The notes under the pieces: model-generated
Seen by the model: only the letters and a program-made list of their open reading frames with translations
Told to the model about the DNA's origin: nothing
The model's database searches: none
Program-made: the position numbers and the translations under genes
NCBI RefSeq assembly: GCF_019933155.2
Contig: NZ_CP082944.1
Span: forward strand, 1,614,001 to 1,678,000
Direction: 5' to 3'
DNA from: Metabacillus dongyingensis
Lineage (GTDB): Bacteria > Bacillota > Bacilli > Bacillales > Bacillaceae
Length of the DNA: 64,000 nt
In this document: positions 44,601 through 52,788 of the stretch, piece by piece
Layout: every line of letters starts with the position of its first letter
Position numbering within the stretch: position 1 is the stretch's first letter

Positions 44601-44772
44601 TTCTGCTGCAGCAGCAGTTCATGGAAATCCTATGATTTTAACAAATCCAAAAGCAGCTGAGCAAACAACGATCGATACAATTGCGGCTTATGCTGATTCA
44701 GCTAAAAAGTATTACATTATTGGCGGAGAAAATGCTCTTCCTGAATCTGCAATAAGTTCATTATTTGAATAA
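41659..44772 (+). CDS. Secreted subtilisin-like serine protease with three cell-wall-binding repeats
   Basis: A 1037-residue exported protease. ATG 41659 follows GCGGAGG; a signal peptide covers the first ~31 residues (cleavage near VLAAEA). An N-terminal ~130-residue beta region and an acidic stretch of repeated Glu lie near residues 135-160. The S8 domain has Asp464 (VADTGVDH), His499 (NGHGTHVSG) and Ser652 (TGTSMATPH). An acidic Tyr/Pro-rich insert (EEYPYDEEYPYPEEE) near residue 700 precedes three CWB2 repeats starting near 745, 847 and 939 (RISGxxRYET). CWB2 domains bind cell-wall polymers, so it should stay on the surface. A propeptide-like inhibitor I9 region is likely near residues 330-410 (VIVKLKEGK). 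Confidence 0.95.
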   Translation: MTKRKFSSFMAVILIFALFFSQFSVKDVLAAEADVPKEEAKLTISEPVEGLFEESEQVQWYTIDPTEAEIKDYTHLRVKLQSEAELNVTVYSSLENAIDNRAFDRYMGYSYADQPAVIDFPVAWAGPFYIKVEHYTGEEEVIEEEMTIEEEEEEPAEPPASYTIGYDGITLPPSEYVSSEECPAELSTKERENGKNILKDLRTIREDVLAKTENGKELSSMYYKIAPFLSTKMVFSKTIRDNVYQDLVQLKGLFTDVAEKGSSSTYKITRADQDAINRLYQTALESVPSFLKDQIEKTGKSIGLSNVTNKTVSSILQKGGYAVPAASSYENRVIVKLKEGKKLSSIQAKTKSFGIQSVSQLKASKSVFPDMYVMEVEGSTTGYKASASSLKTAAGQLAKLPEVEFAEPVQQYKAFTADTQYPYQWSLKNEGKDGGIADADIKFEQLQKVLKGRQLSETVIAVADTGVDHTLADLSSKVLTEKGYNFIEKNSNAIDDNGHGTHVSGIIAAEANNHYSMAGINPHAKILPVKVLDAAGSGDTEQIAFGIRYAVDQGADVINLSLGGGYSRVIESALKYAYDHDVTVVAASGNDGLEELSYPASSKYVISVGGTNRIDLVSDYSNYGKGLDLVAPGTDIPSIMPDGNVTNMTGTSMATPHAAAAAGLLLSHNMDLTPGEVERILTKSAADIAFDEQDNPMDDLEEYPYDEEYPYPEEEVIPGYDTVSGWGRLDLFSAVKAFDRMNIPVERISGSDRYETAVKVSKESFTGSGTVVIATGKNYPDALSATPLAHKHKAPLLLTDTNSLPAVVKGELKRLGAKKVILVGGKSAITANVEKELKAAGITSISRISGIDRYETSVNIAKQIGTADRAVVATGESFADALSIAPIAASKTMPILLTKKNAIPNSVSQYVKSSSMKQTFVIGGTAVVPDKIAKVFPNHKRISGATRYETNSSIISYFAADLNMSSPFIATGTNYPDALSGSAAAAVHGNPMILTNPKAAEQTTIDTIAAYADSAKKYYIIGGENALPESAISSLFE

Positions 44773-44782
44773 GTTTTTCATG

Positions 44783-44813
44783 AAAAGTCCTGATCAAATC
44801 AGGGCTTTTTTTT
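44783..44813 (+). terminator. Terminator of the protease gene
   Basis: AAAAGTCCTGAT-CAA-ATCAGGGCTTTT, 12 bp with one G-U pair, followed by T residues. Confidence 0.9.
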
Positions 44814-44818
44814 AATGA

Positions 44819-44992
44819 AAGTATGCACTTGCCGCTCAATACTTCAGCCAGGTTGTTTTAACAAATCCAAAGACTGCAAACGGCGCAACTAAAGCTACTA
44901 TACAAAAGTATAAGGAACAAACATTTGTTTATTACATTCTCGGAGGAGAAATAGGTCTTCCTCAAAGTGCAATTGATCAGCTGTTTGTATAA
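44819..44992 (+). pseudogene. C-terminal relic of a CWB2-repeat protein
   Basis: A 57-codon frame without start reads QVVLTNPKTANGATKAT then YYILGGEIGLPQSAIDQLFV and stop. This parallels the end of the intact protease (MILTNPKAAEQTTIDT and YYIIGGENALPESAISSLFE) but differs enough not to be a recent copy. It is the tail of a second cell-wall-binding protein left just after the first, probably by deletion after a tandem duplication. Confidence 0.8.
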
Positions 44993-44995
44993 AAG

Positions 44996-45020
44996 AAGCG
45001 CGGCTTGCTGCCGCGCTTTT
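44996..45020. terminator. Bidirectional terminator
   Basis: AAGCGCGGC-TTGCT-GCCGCGCTT followed by TT on + and flanked by A residues on the other side. It ends the relic on + and overlaps the stop of the hydrolase gene on the reverse strand. Confidence 0.8.
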
Positions 45021-45660
45021 AAAATGCCTCAATCTTCGCAATCACTGCTTTTAATATATCCACGGAACCCACAGGATCACCATCCAATTCTAAACTATGA
45101 TTCGCTTCAGGAATAAGGACAGAGTTAAGAATCGGGTTATCCTTCAGCTGCTGAAATCTATCTTCCTTATAATAAGGATCTTTATCGCCAATCATGCACA
45201 ATCCTCTTTTTTTGCTCTTTACAATCGATCCAAAAACATCTTCTCTATTTAATAGCGGTGTTAACCAAATTACTTTCGCATCGAAAAAAGCTGTTCTGCC
45301 GAGCTCAGAAGCTAATGCGATGGTTCCGAGCGATTTTCCTATTAGATAAAAAACACTGTAAGTATGTGCGCTTAAGACAGTATCGATTACGTTTCTTACA
45401 TCTCTTTTTAAAGCCTCATCGATTTCTTCATTTGTAAAAGATTCATAGAATGCAGCATTGTATTGATAATTGATATGAAGCACGTCAGCATTCTTATTTA
45501 AGAATACCCCAGTTGAGTAATGAAAAAGAGGTCCCTGCGCTGTATAGCCTAAGCCTGGAAGCATAATGGCCAGGCTTTTTGTGTTGGAATTTTTGCTGAG
45601 AAGCGTAAATGGAATGTTAGCATCCTTAAATCCGATTACAGAATCTGTTATGATCTTCAT
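45019..45660 (-). CDS. Alpha/beta hydrolase
   Basis: A 213-residue hydrolase. ATG 45660 is chosen as GAGGGTG lies upstream, over a GTG at 45672. LAIMLPGLGYTAQGP is the oxyanion-side loop, and YLIGKSLGTIALASEL carries GxSxG with Ser in GKSLG (near residue 113). An Asp sits in MIGDKDPYY and His in PEANHSLEL, completing the catalytic triad. The small size matches esterase/dienelactone-type hydrolases; substrate unknown. Divergent from the OpuF-like transporter. Confidence 0.88.
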   Translation of the reverse strand: MKIITDSVIGFKDANIPFTLLSKNSNTKSLAIMLPGLGYTAQGPLFHYSTGVFLNKNADVLHINYQYNAAFYESFTNEEIDEALKRDVRNVIDTVLSAHTYSVFYLIGKSLGTIALASELGRTAFFDAKVIWLTPLLNREDVFGSIVKSKKRGLCMIGDKDPYYKEDRFQQLKDNPILNSVLIPEANHSLELDGDPVGSVDILKAVIAKIEAF

Positions 45661-45825
45661 CACTGGCTTCACCCTCTCTTTTCTAGTATTATACAGATAA
45701 TTCCACTATTGCTTAAGAGAAAGTTTTCGTTATTTCTAAAAAGATGAATAACTTCTGAATATTTCGGGTAATAGAGGTAAGGGTATGACGATTTTTTCAT
45801 TATAACAATAGAAAAAGGTGAGCTT

Positions 45826-46773
45826 ATGATCCGCTTTGAGAACGTATCTAAGGTATATAAGGATGGTACAAAAGCCGTTAATGCCTTGGATTTAACTATA
45901 GAAAAAGGGGAGTTTTTTGTTTTTATCGGGCCATCAGGCTGCGGAAAAACAACAACAATGAAAATGATTAACCGTCTGATAGATGCAACGGCTGGATCTG
46001 TCTTCATAGACGGAAAAAATGTTCATGACTATGACATTCATGAGCTCCGCTGGAATATCGGGTATGTGCTGCAGCAGATTGCTCTGTTTCCGCATATGAC
46101 GATTGAAGAAAATATCGCGATCGTTCCTGAGCTTAGAAAATGGGACGCTGAGAAAATCCGCAAGCGGACAGATGTGCTGCTTGAAATGGTAGGTCTTGAT
46201 CCTGATACATATCGAACACGGAAGCCGAGCGAATTATCCGGCGGTCAGCAGCAGAGAATCGGAGTCATCAGGGCGCTTGCTGCTGATCCGGATATCATTC
46301 TCATGGACGAGCCATTCAGCGCGCTGGATCCGATCAGCCGAGAAAAACTGCAGCAGGATATGATTGATCTGCAGAAGCGGATTCATAAAACGATTGTATT
46401 TGTCACACATGATATGCAGGAGGCCCTGGCTTTAGGAGACCGCATTTGTGTGATGAAGGATGGAGAGGTCATTCAAGTTGATACACCTGAAGCTATTGTT
46501 AGGGATCCTGCAAATGAGTTCGTAAAGGAGTTTATCGGCCATCGTGCCGTGACAAATGTTCTAGAGGGTTCGATTGAAGGGTTTGTTCGTCCTCTTCAGG
46601 AAACAGATCCCCTGAAAGTTCCGTTGTCTTATTCTGCAGATATCAAGGTGGCCCTGGCTCGATTAGGAGAAGAAGATATGATTCCTGTAGAACGGAATGG
46701 ACAGATTATCGGAACCATTACAAGAGAGTCGGCCGTACAGTTTTTATCGGGGCGAACGGAAGAAAGAGGTTAA
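45826..46773 (+). CDS. opuFA: Compatible-solute ABC transporter ATPase (OpuFA-like)
   Basis: A 315-residue ATPase of the glycine betaine/choline family. ATG 45826 follows AAAAAGGTGAG. Walker A GPSGCGKTTT, signature ELSGGQQQRIGVIRAL, Walker B IILMDEPFSALDP and FVTHDMQEA are intact. After about residue 235 there is only a short tail (EERGIIGTITRES-like end) rather than the tandem CBS pair of OpuCA. It is paired 3 bp away with a fused permease/binding protein, the arrangement described for OpuF in Bacillus. Probable uptake of glycine betaine or related osmoprotectants. Confidence 0.88.
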   Translation: MIRFENVSKVYKDGTKAVNALDLTIEKGEFFVFIGPSGCGKTTTMKMINRLIDATAGSVFIDGKNVHDYDIHELRWNIGYVLQQIALFPHMTIEENIAIVPELRKWDAEKIRKRTDVLLEMVGLDPDTYRTRKPSELSGGQQQRIGVIRALAADPDIILMDEPFSALDPISREKLQQDMIDLQKRIHKTIVFVTHDMQEALALGDRICVMKDGEVIQVDTPEAIVRDPANEFVKEFIGHRAVTNVLEGSIEGFVRPLQETDPLKVPLSYSADIKVALARLGEEDMIPVERNGQIIGTITRESAVQFLSGRTEERG

Positions 46774-46776
46774 CGT

Positions 46777-48297
46777 ATGAATGCATTCATTGATGTTTTT
46801 AAAGAAAGGCAAGGCGAGCTATTATCTGCTTTGTTTGAACATATCCAAATTTCGTTTATAGCTCTTTTGCTTGCTGTTATCATATCTATTCCCCTCGGTA
46901 TTTATTTAACAAGAAAAGCCAGAGCTGCAGAAGGTGTCATAGGAATCTCAGCAGTGCTACAAACCATACCTTCCCTTGCCTTGCTTGGATTGCTGATTCC
47001 GCTTGTCGGGATTGGAGTCATACCGGCAATCGTTGCATTGGTTATTTATGCACTGCTCCCAATCCTGAGAAATACATACACGGGAATTAAAGAGGTTGAT
47101 CCTTCCTTAATTGAAGCGGCAAGAGCGATGGGAATGAACAATTCCAAGCGTTTGTTTAAAGTGGAGCTCCCTCTTGCCCTCCCGGTAATTATGGCCGGAA
47201 TCCGGACAGCGATGGTGCTGATCGTAGGAACGACAACACTAGCAGCTCTAATTGGCGCAGGGGGATTAGGGAAACTGATTCTGCTTGGCATCGACCGCAA
47301 CGATAACATGCTGATATTACTTGGAGCAATTCCAGCAGCTCTTCTTGCAATCTTGTTTGATGTTCTCCTCCGTTTAGTTGAAAAAACATCAGCGAGAAAA
47401 TCAATGAAAGCAGTTGGTATTGCAGGATTAGCCGCAGTCTTAATTGTTGCTGTTCCGCTTGTTTTTGGAACTGGGAAAAAAGATATCGTCATCGCCGGCA
47501 AACTTGGATCTGAGCCTGAAATTTTAATCAATATGTATAAGCTGCTGATTGAGCAAGAGACAGATTTAGAAGTGGAAGTTAAACCTGGTCTCGGAAAAAC
47601 CTCATTTGTTTTTAATGCGCTAAAATCAGGAGATATTGATATTTACCCGGAATTCACTGGTACCGCCATAACTACATTTTTAAAAGAGGAAGCTGTAAGC
47701 ACCAATCGAAACGAAGTATATGAGCAGGCCAAAAAAGGGATGATGGAAAAATTTGATATGGCCTACCTAAAGCCGATGAAATTTAATAACACGTACACTT
47801 TAGCCGTACCAAAAGAAGCAGCCGAACAATTTGGCCTTGAAAAAATGTCAGATTTAAAACAAGTGGCAGGCAATATGAATGCTGGATTTACACTTGAGTT
47901 TTCTGATCGTGAGGACGGATATAAAGGTATTCAAAAGCTTTATGAAACAACCTTTTCAAACATAAAAACGATGGAGCCAAAGCTGCGTTACGAAGCCATT
48001 CAGTCCGGTGAAATCAATTTAATTGATGCATATTCAACAGACAGTGAGCTGCAGCAATATAACTTAACGGTTCTAGAAGATGATAAAAACTTATTCCCGC
48101 CTTATCAGGGTGCGCCGTTATTGAAAAAAGAAACGCTAGAAGAGCATCCGGAGATTGAGGACGCGCTAAATAATCTCGCAGGAAAAATTACGGACGATGA
48201 AATGCGGGAGATGAATTATCAGGTAAATGTTGAAGGGAAGCAAGCTTCAGAAGCGGCGAAAGAGTACCTTCAAAAAAATGGCCTGCTGAAAGAATAG
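46777..48297 (+). CDS. opuFB: Compatible-solute ABC permease fused to substrate-binding domain (OpuFB-like)
   Basis: A 506-residue fusion. The N-terminal ~225 residues are an OpuCB-type permease with about six helices and the EAA loop (DPSLIEAARAMGMNNSKRLF). After a final helix near 210-230 the type III substrate-binding domain begins (KKDIVIAGKLGSEPEILINM) and extends to the end, displayed outside the cell. GDIDIYPEFTGTAITTFL is the typical ligand-domain segment. In separate-gene systems OpuCC is a lipoprotein; here no lipobox is needed. It follows OpuFA after 3 bp and ends at a good terminator. Confidence 0.9.
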   Translation: MNAFIDVFKERQGELLSALFEHIQISFIALLLAVIISIPLGIYLTRKARAAEGVIGISAVLQTIPSLALLGLLIPLVGIGVIPAIVALVIYALLPILRNTYTGIKEVDPSLIEAARAMGMNNSKRLFKVELPLALPVIMAGIRTAMVLIVGTTTLAALIGAGGLGKLILLGIDRNDNMLILLGAIPAALLAILFDVLLRLVEKTSARKSMKAVGIAGLAAVLIVAVPLVFGTGKKDIVIAGKLGSEPEILINMYKLLIEQETDLEVEVKPGLGKTSFVFNALKSGDIDIYPEFTGTAITTFLKEEAVSTNRNEVYEQAKKGMMEKFDMAYLKPMKFNNTYTLAVPKEAAEQFGLEKMSDLKQVAGNMNAGFTLEFSDREDGYKGIQKLYETTFSNIKTMEPKLRYEAIQSGEINLIDAYSTDSELQQYNLTVLEDDKNLFPPYQGAPLLKKETLEEHPEIEDALNNLAGKITDDEMREMNYQVNVEGKQASEAAKEYLQKNGLLKE

Positions 48298-48301
48298 AGT
48301 T

Positions 48302-48336
48302 AAAAAGGGAGAATCCAACCGGAATTCTCTCTTTTT
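48302..48336 (+). terminator. Terminator of the opuF operon
   Basis: AAAAAGGGAGAAT pairs with ATTCTCTCTTTTT (one G-U pair) over a 9-nt loop. Confidence 0.88.
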
Positions 48337-48597
48337 GCTATTTGACCAAGGGAACTGGTTATGAAATGTTAGAAAATCATACAAATTAAGCTTTCTGAAT
48401 AGATTCCTTTGTTTATCATAAAAGAAAAATGATATATGATGAGATTTGATGTCTGCGGTTTTTCAAAATTTCCCGTCAAGTTTTTATAGATGTATTGTGT
48501 CAATTTACACTATCATCAAATGTATCGTATAAAAAACGGTGTTAAATCCACAATATAATGAATATAGAATTGTTCCAAAGATAAGCAGGTGAACCTA
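48337..48597 (+). other. Intergenic upstream region of manR
   Basis: AT-rich without ORF. A TATAAT near 48555 could be the -10 of manR. AGGTGA at 48588 is its ribosome site. No clear operator visible. Confidence 0.4.
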
Positions 48598-50550
48598 ATG
48601 AATGCAAGACAGCAAGAAATCCTACATATTTTATTAACTCAATCAGATCAGCATTTGTTAGTGCAGGATATTGCAGAAAAAGTGGATTGTTCTGAAAAAA
48701 CAATACGCAATGATTTTAAGGCAATTGAAGAATACATAAAACAGCATTCAAATGCTTCTTTAATTCGAAAACCAGGGTTAGGCGTATACTTAGAAATTGA
48801 AGAGCGTGACAAGACAGCCCTGTTTAAACAGCTCCACCTGGCAAACAATCCAGTCTATGAATCTAATGAAAGGGTTCTACAAATAGCTTATCAGCTTCTA
48901 ATGTCCGTAAAGCCAGTAACAGTTCAGGATTTTGCTTTGCAGTATTTTGTGAATAAAGCAATTATCAAAAAAGACTTGGACAAAATCGATGAATGGCTAA
49001 AGGATATGGACTTAACATTAATTTCTAAGCAAAGAGTCGGCCTGACGATTATAGGAGCTGAAAAAAATAAACGAACCGCTTTTTCCCGATTCTATCAGCT
49101 GACCAACAATATGACATCCAGTAATCAATTTATAAAAGAACAATTTTCATCTTATGAAGCAGAAGCAGTAAAAATAGAATTGAAAGAGCTGCAAAATCGT
49201 CATTCCTTATATTTTACAGATGAAACTGTTGAAAGTTTAATCATACATACACTCCTGATGATTAAGCGAATAAAACTTAAACAGCCTGTTTCCATCTCAG
49301 AAAAAGAAAAATCTCTTCTCAGAGATAAGAAAGAATATGAATGGACTTCTGAATTTTTAAAAAGGCTGGAACCAGTTTTTTCATTGCATTTTCCAGAAGA
49401 GGAAATCACATATTTGGCTTTACATATATTAGGCGGGAAAATTCGTTATCAACAAAGAAACGAGACAGACAAACTAGCTGGTTTTACTGAAAATAACCCT
49501 ATGCTATTAATGCTGGTGCATCTTTTAGTAAATCGTATGACCGAGTTAAATATGATTGAATTTACAAAGGATCAAACCTTGTTAAGCGGACTTAAGGTTC
49601 ATTTGTATACAACATTAAATCGTCTTAATTACGGTCTTTCCGTTACAAATCCAATGTTGGATGATATAAAAAAAATGTATCCATATATGTTTGATATGGT
49701 CATCAACGTCTTAGAAGAAATTAATCAATCTTTCGCTCTGTCAATTCCAGAGGAAGAAGCAGCCTATGTTACTTTGCATTTTCAAGCATCGATTGAACGG
49801 CTTAAAAGCACCAGAGAAAAAAAGAAAAATGCCGTTATTGTCTGTCATATGGGAATTGGTACGTCCCAGTTATTAAAAACAAAAATTGAGAGAAAATTTT
49901 ATTCCATCCATATCATGGGGTGCATAGCCAAGGCAGACTTAAAAGAATTTGTATCAAAATATGATGTCGACCTTGTGATATCTACTGTCTCTTTGCCAGA
50001 ATTAAAGATTCCACATCTTGTAGTTTCCCCTTTGTTAACGGCAGCAGAAGAAGAGAAATTAATGAGTTTTATCAATCAGTTTGAAGAATCTGTTCATCAT
50101 AAAATAGAAGAATCTGTGCTGTTGAAATATACGAATCCCTTTTTAGTTTTTTTACAGCAAGATGCAGAACATCGTTATGAAATAATCGAAATGCTTGCTG
50201 ACTCCTTGTATGAAAAAGGATATGTGGAAAAAGAATATGCACATAACGCCATTAATAGGGAAAAAATGTCATCAACAACCATTGGTGCAGGCATTGCCAT
50301 TCCACACGGCAGCCCCAAACTGATCAAGCAGTCAGCGATTGCAATTGCTACTTTAAAAAAACCGATTAAATGGGGATCAGAAAAAGTAACACTCGTATTT
50401 ATGCTCGCTGTCAAAAATGATGAGCATGAAGAGACAAAGCAGCTATTTAGTGAATTGTCCTATCTGACAGAACAGCCTGCTTTTATTCAAACTCTCATTA
50501 AAGAAGAAGATAAAATGAACTTTTTATCTAATTTTCATGTTAGAAGATAG
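48598..50550 (+). CDS. manR: PRD-containing transcriptional activator ManR
   Basis: A 650-residue regulator of mannose PTS genes. ATG 48598 is chosen because AGGTG lies eight bases upstream. Layout: DNA-binding helix-turn-helix domains (1-165, LVQDIAEKVDCSEKTIRNDF), two PRDs (about 180-400, with regulatory His in HTLLMIKR, LALHILGG and VTLHFQA), and a GatB-like EIIB domain with Cys in VIVCHMGIGTSQLL. A C-terminal EIIA domain has His in GIAIPHGSPKL. Such proteins are controlled by phosphorylation through PTS proteins. Directly upstream of manP and manA, as in B. subtilis. Confidence 0.92.
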   Translation: MNARQQEILHILLTQSDQHLLVQDIAEKVDCSEKTIRNDFKAIEEYIKQHSNASLIRKPGLGVYLEIEERDKTALFKQLHLANNPVYESNERVLQIAYQLLMSVKPVTVQDFALQYFVNKAIIKKDLDKIDEWLKDMDLTLISKQRVGLTIIGAEKNKRTAFSRFYQLTNNMTSSNQFIKEQFSSYEAEAVKIELKELQNRHSLYFTDETVESLIIHTLLMIKRIKLKQPVSISEKEKSLLRDKKEYEWTSEFLKRLEPVFSLHFPEEEITYLALHILGGKIRYQQRNETDKLAGFTENNPMLLMLVHLLVNRMTELNMIEFTKDQTLLSGLKVHLYTTLNRLNYGLSVTNPMLDDIKKMYPYMFDMVINVLEEINQSFALSIPEEEAAYVTLHFQASIERLKSTREKKKNAVIVCHMGIGTSQLLKTKIERKFYSIHIMGCIAKADLKEFVSKYDVDLVISTVSLPELKIPHLVVSPLLTAAEEEKLMSFINQFEESVHHKIEESVLLKYTNPFLVFLQQDAEHRYEIIEMLADSLYEKGYVEKEYAHNAINREKMSSTTIGAGIAIPHGSPKLIKQSAIAIATLKKPIKWGSEKVTLVFMLAVKNDEHEETKQLFSELSYLTEQPAFIQTLIKEEDKMNFLSNFHVRR

Positions 50551-50637
50551 TATCCTAACATGTATTAAAACCGATATTTCCGGAAGCTGCGGTAAAAAGT
50601 TAAACTTTTCCCCTCGTTTTTTCGCGTTATAGTATGA

Positions 50638-50653
50638 ATGTAAGCGATTGCGA
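50638..50653 (+). promoter_or_regulatory. cre-like catabolite site at the manP promoter
   Basis: ATGTAAGCGATTGCGA matches the CcpA cre consensus WTGNAANCGNWNNCAW except for one position. TATAGT at 50628-50633 is a plausible -10 without a good -35, as expected for a promoter needing an activator such as ManR. The cre would cover the transcription start. Confidence 0.6.
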
Positions 50654-50675
50654 AACAAATTTAGGAGGATTAGAA

Positions 50676-52610
50676 ATGAAGATATTAGCGATTACATCCT
50701 GTCCAAACGGGATTGCTCATACTTATATGGCTGCAGAAAATCTTCAAAAAGCTGCTGAAAAGTTAGGCGTTCAAATGAAGGTTGAAACCCAGGGCTCAAT
50801 CGGGGTAGAAAATGAATTTACTGAGAAGGATATTCGTGAGGCGGACGGTATTATTATCGCTGCTGACAAATCAGTTAATAAAGATCGGTTTATTGGCAAA
50901 AAGGTGTTAGTTGCTGGTGTTCAAGACGGAATACGCAAGCCAGAAGAATTAATTAATAAAATAAGCGGCGACGTACCTGTGTACAAAGCATCAAAGGCTG
51001 CAGAAAATAATCATAAAAAAGAAGAAAAACAAAATCCTTTTTACCGGCATTTAATGAATGGGGTTTCTTATATGATTCCATTCATTGTAATTGGCGGATT
51101 ATTAATTGCGATTGCATTAACTCTCGGAGGAGAAAAGACTCCTGGAGGCCTTGTGATTCCGGATGATTCATTCTGGAAAACGATCGAAAAGCTCGGTGGA
51201 GCATCCTTTACATTCATGATTCCAATTCTGGCAGGATTCATTGCCGTTAGTATTGCAGATAGACCTGGTTTAGCTCCTGGTATGATTGGCGGATATATTG
51301 CAGCAAATGGCAGTTTTTACGGAAGTGAAGCTGGTGCAGGCTTTATCGGCGGTATTATCGCTGGTTTCTTAGCGGGGTATGTAGCTTTAGGTATTAAAAA
51401 ACTAAAAGTACCAAAAGCCATTCAGCCGATTATGCCAATTATCATCATCCCGATCATTGCGTCACTTATTGTCGGTCTCGTATTTGTTTATATTCTTGGA
51501 GCACCTGTTGCCCAAGTTTTCGAATCATTAACATCATGGTTAGCAAGCATGCAAGGTACAAGTTCAATCCTGCTGGCATTAATTTTAGGTGCAATGATAT
51601 CCTTTGATATGGGAGGTCCTGTAAATAAGGTTGCGTTTCTTTTCGGATCTGCAATGATTGCAGAAGGAAACTATGAAATCATGGGCCCAATCGCAGTTGC
51701 AATCTGTATACCGCCTATTGGAATGGGACTTGCAACGTTCTTAGGAAAGAAAAAATTCCAGCCTGCAGAAAGAGAAGCAGGTAAAGCGTCATTTACAATG
51801 GGATTATTCGGAATCACAGAAGGAGCAATTCCGTTTGCAGCTCAAGATCCGCTTCGTGTCATTCCAAGTATTATGGCCGGTTCTATGATTGGTTCAGTTA
51901 TCGCAATGCTTGGACATGTTGGAGATAAAGTTGCACATGGAGGACCGATCGTTGCCGTACTCGGAGCTGTTGATAATGTTCTGATGTTTTTTATCGCCGT
52001 AATTGCAGGTGCGTTTGTAACAGCTCTATTGGTCAATATCTTGAAAAGAGATGTTCAGACATTAGATACCCCTGATGCAAAAGAAGCTGAAGAAACCCAA
52101 GAAGTACCGCAAAAAACACATCAAAAAGAGATCAAGACAGCAAATATAGAAATTAAAAAATTAACAGATATCACCAGTCCGGAGCTAATTGACGTAAATC
52201 TAGCCGGATTAACACGTGATGATGTTATTGATGAAATGATACAAAAGTTAGATGATGCAGGAGCATTAAGTTCAACTTCAGACTTCAAACAGGCGATATT
52301 AAACCGAGAACAAGAAAGCTCAACAGGAATTGGCATGAACATTGCTATCCCTCACGGAAAATCAATTGCCGTAAAGAAACCTCGCGTTGTTTTTGGTCTC
52401 AAAAAAGACGGGGTAGACTGGAAAAGCCTTGATGGTACAGATGCAAAGCTGATTTTCATGATTGCTGTTCCTAAGGATAGTGAAGGGAATGAACATTTAA
52501 AAATCCTTCAAATGCTTTCTCGTAAACTGATGGATGAAAGCTATAGAGAACAATTATTAGCTGTTAAAACAAAAGAAGAAGCCTTTCAGCTTTTAGAATC
52601 GATTGAATAG
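50676..52610 (+). CDS. manP: Mannose-specific PTS transporter EIIBCA (ManP)
   Basis: A 644-residue fructose-family PTS permease that imports and phosphorylates mannose. ATG 50676 follows TAGGAGG; an in-frame ATG at 50634 would put the site inside the gene. Order: EIIB with Cys in ITSCPNGIAHTYMAAE (residues 6-21), a linker, EIIC with about nine helices (150-470; GAMISFDMGGPVNKVAFLF), and EIIA with His in MNIAIPHGKSIAV. Gene order manR-manP-manA makes mannose the best substrate call; fructose-type specificity is the alternative. Confidence 0.9.
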   Translation: MKILAITSCPNGIAHTYMAAENLQKAAEKLGVQMKVETQGSIGVENEFTEKDIREADGIIIAADKSVNKDRFIGKKVLVAGVQDGIRKPEELINKISGDVPVYKASKAAENNHKKEEKQNPFYRHLMNGVSYMIPFIVIGGLLIAIALTLGGEKTPGGLVIPDDSFWKTIEKLGGASFTFMIPILAGFIAVSIADRPGLAPGMIGGYIAANGSFYGSEAGAGFIGGIIAGFLAGYVALGIKKLKVPKAIQPIMPIIIIPIIASLIVGLVFVYILGAPVAQVFESLTSWLASMQGTSSILLALILGAMISFDMGGPVNKVAFLFGSAMIAEGNYEIMGPIAVAICIPPIGMGLATFLGKKKFQPAEREAGKASFTMGLFGITEGAIPFAAQDPLRVIPSIMAGSMIGSVIAMLGHVGDKVAHGGPIVAVLGAVDNVLMFFIAVIAGAFVTALLVNILKRDVQTLDTPDAKEAEETQEVPQKTHQKEIKTANIEIKKLTDITSPELIDVNLAGLTRDDVIDEMIQKLDDAGALSSTSDFKQAILNREQESSTGIGMNIAIPHGKSIAVKKPRVVFGLKKDGVDWKSLDGTDAKLIFMIAVPKDSEGNEHLKILQMLSRKLMDESYREQLLAVKTKEEAFQLLESIE

Positions 52611-52657
52611 GTTCGTTGCCAAGATTGTTCAGCCCTCAAACTAAAGGATGAATGTCA

Positions 52658-52695
52658 GCCCTTTTCTCATTTTTTTAATGGGAAAAGGGCCTTTT
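52658..52695 (+). terminator. Hairpin between manP and manA
   Basis: GCCCTTTTCTCAT pairs with ATGGGAAAAGGGC (13 bp, one G-U) over an A/T loop, then CTTTTG. It looks like a partial terminator, lowering manA read-through or stabilising the manP message. Confidence 0.65.
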
Positions 52696-52788
52696 GAAAA
52701 AAGATGTTTCAAAGGGCACAGTATGACAGCTTAGAGACAAAGACAGGTATACTTAAAAAATAAAAAGAATGAAAGGGAGAGAATTGTT

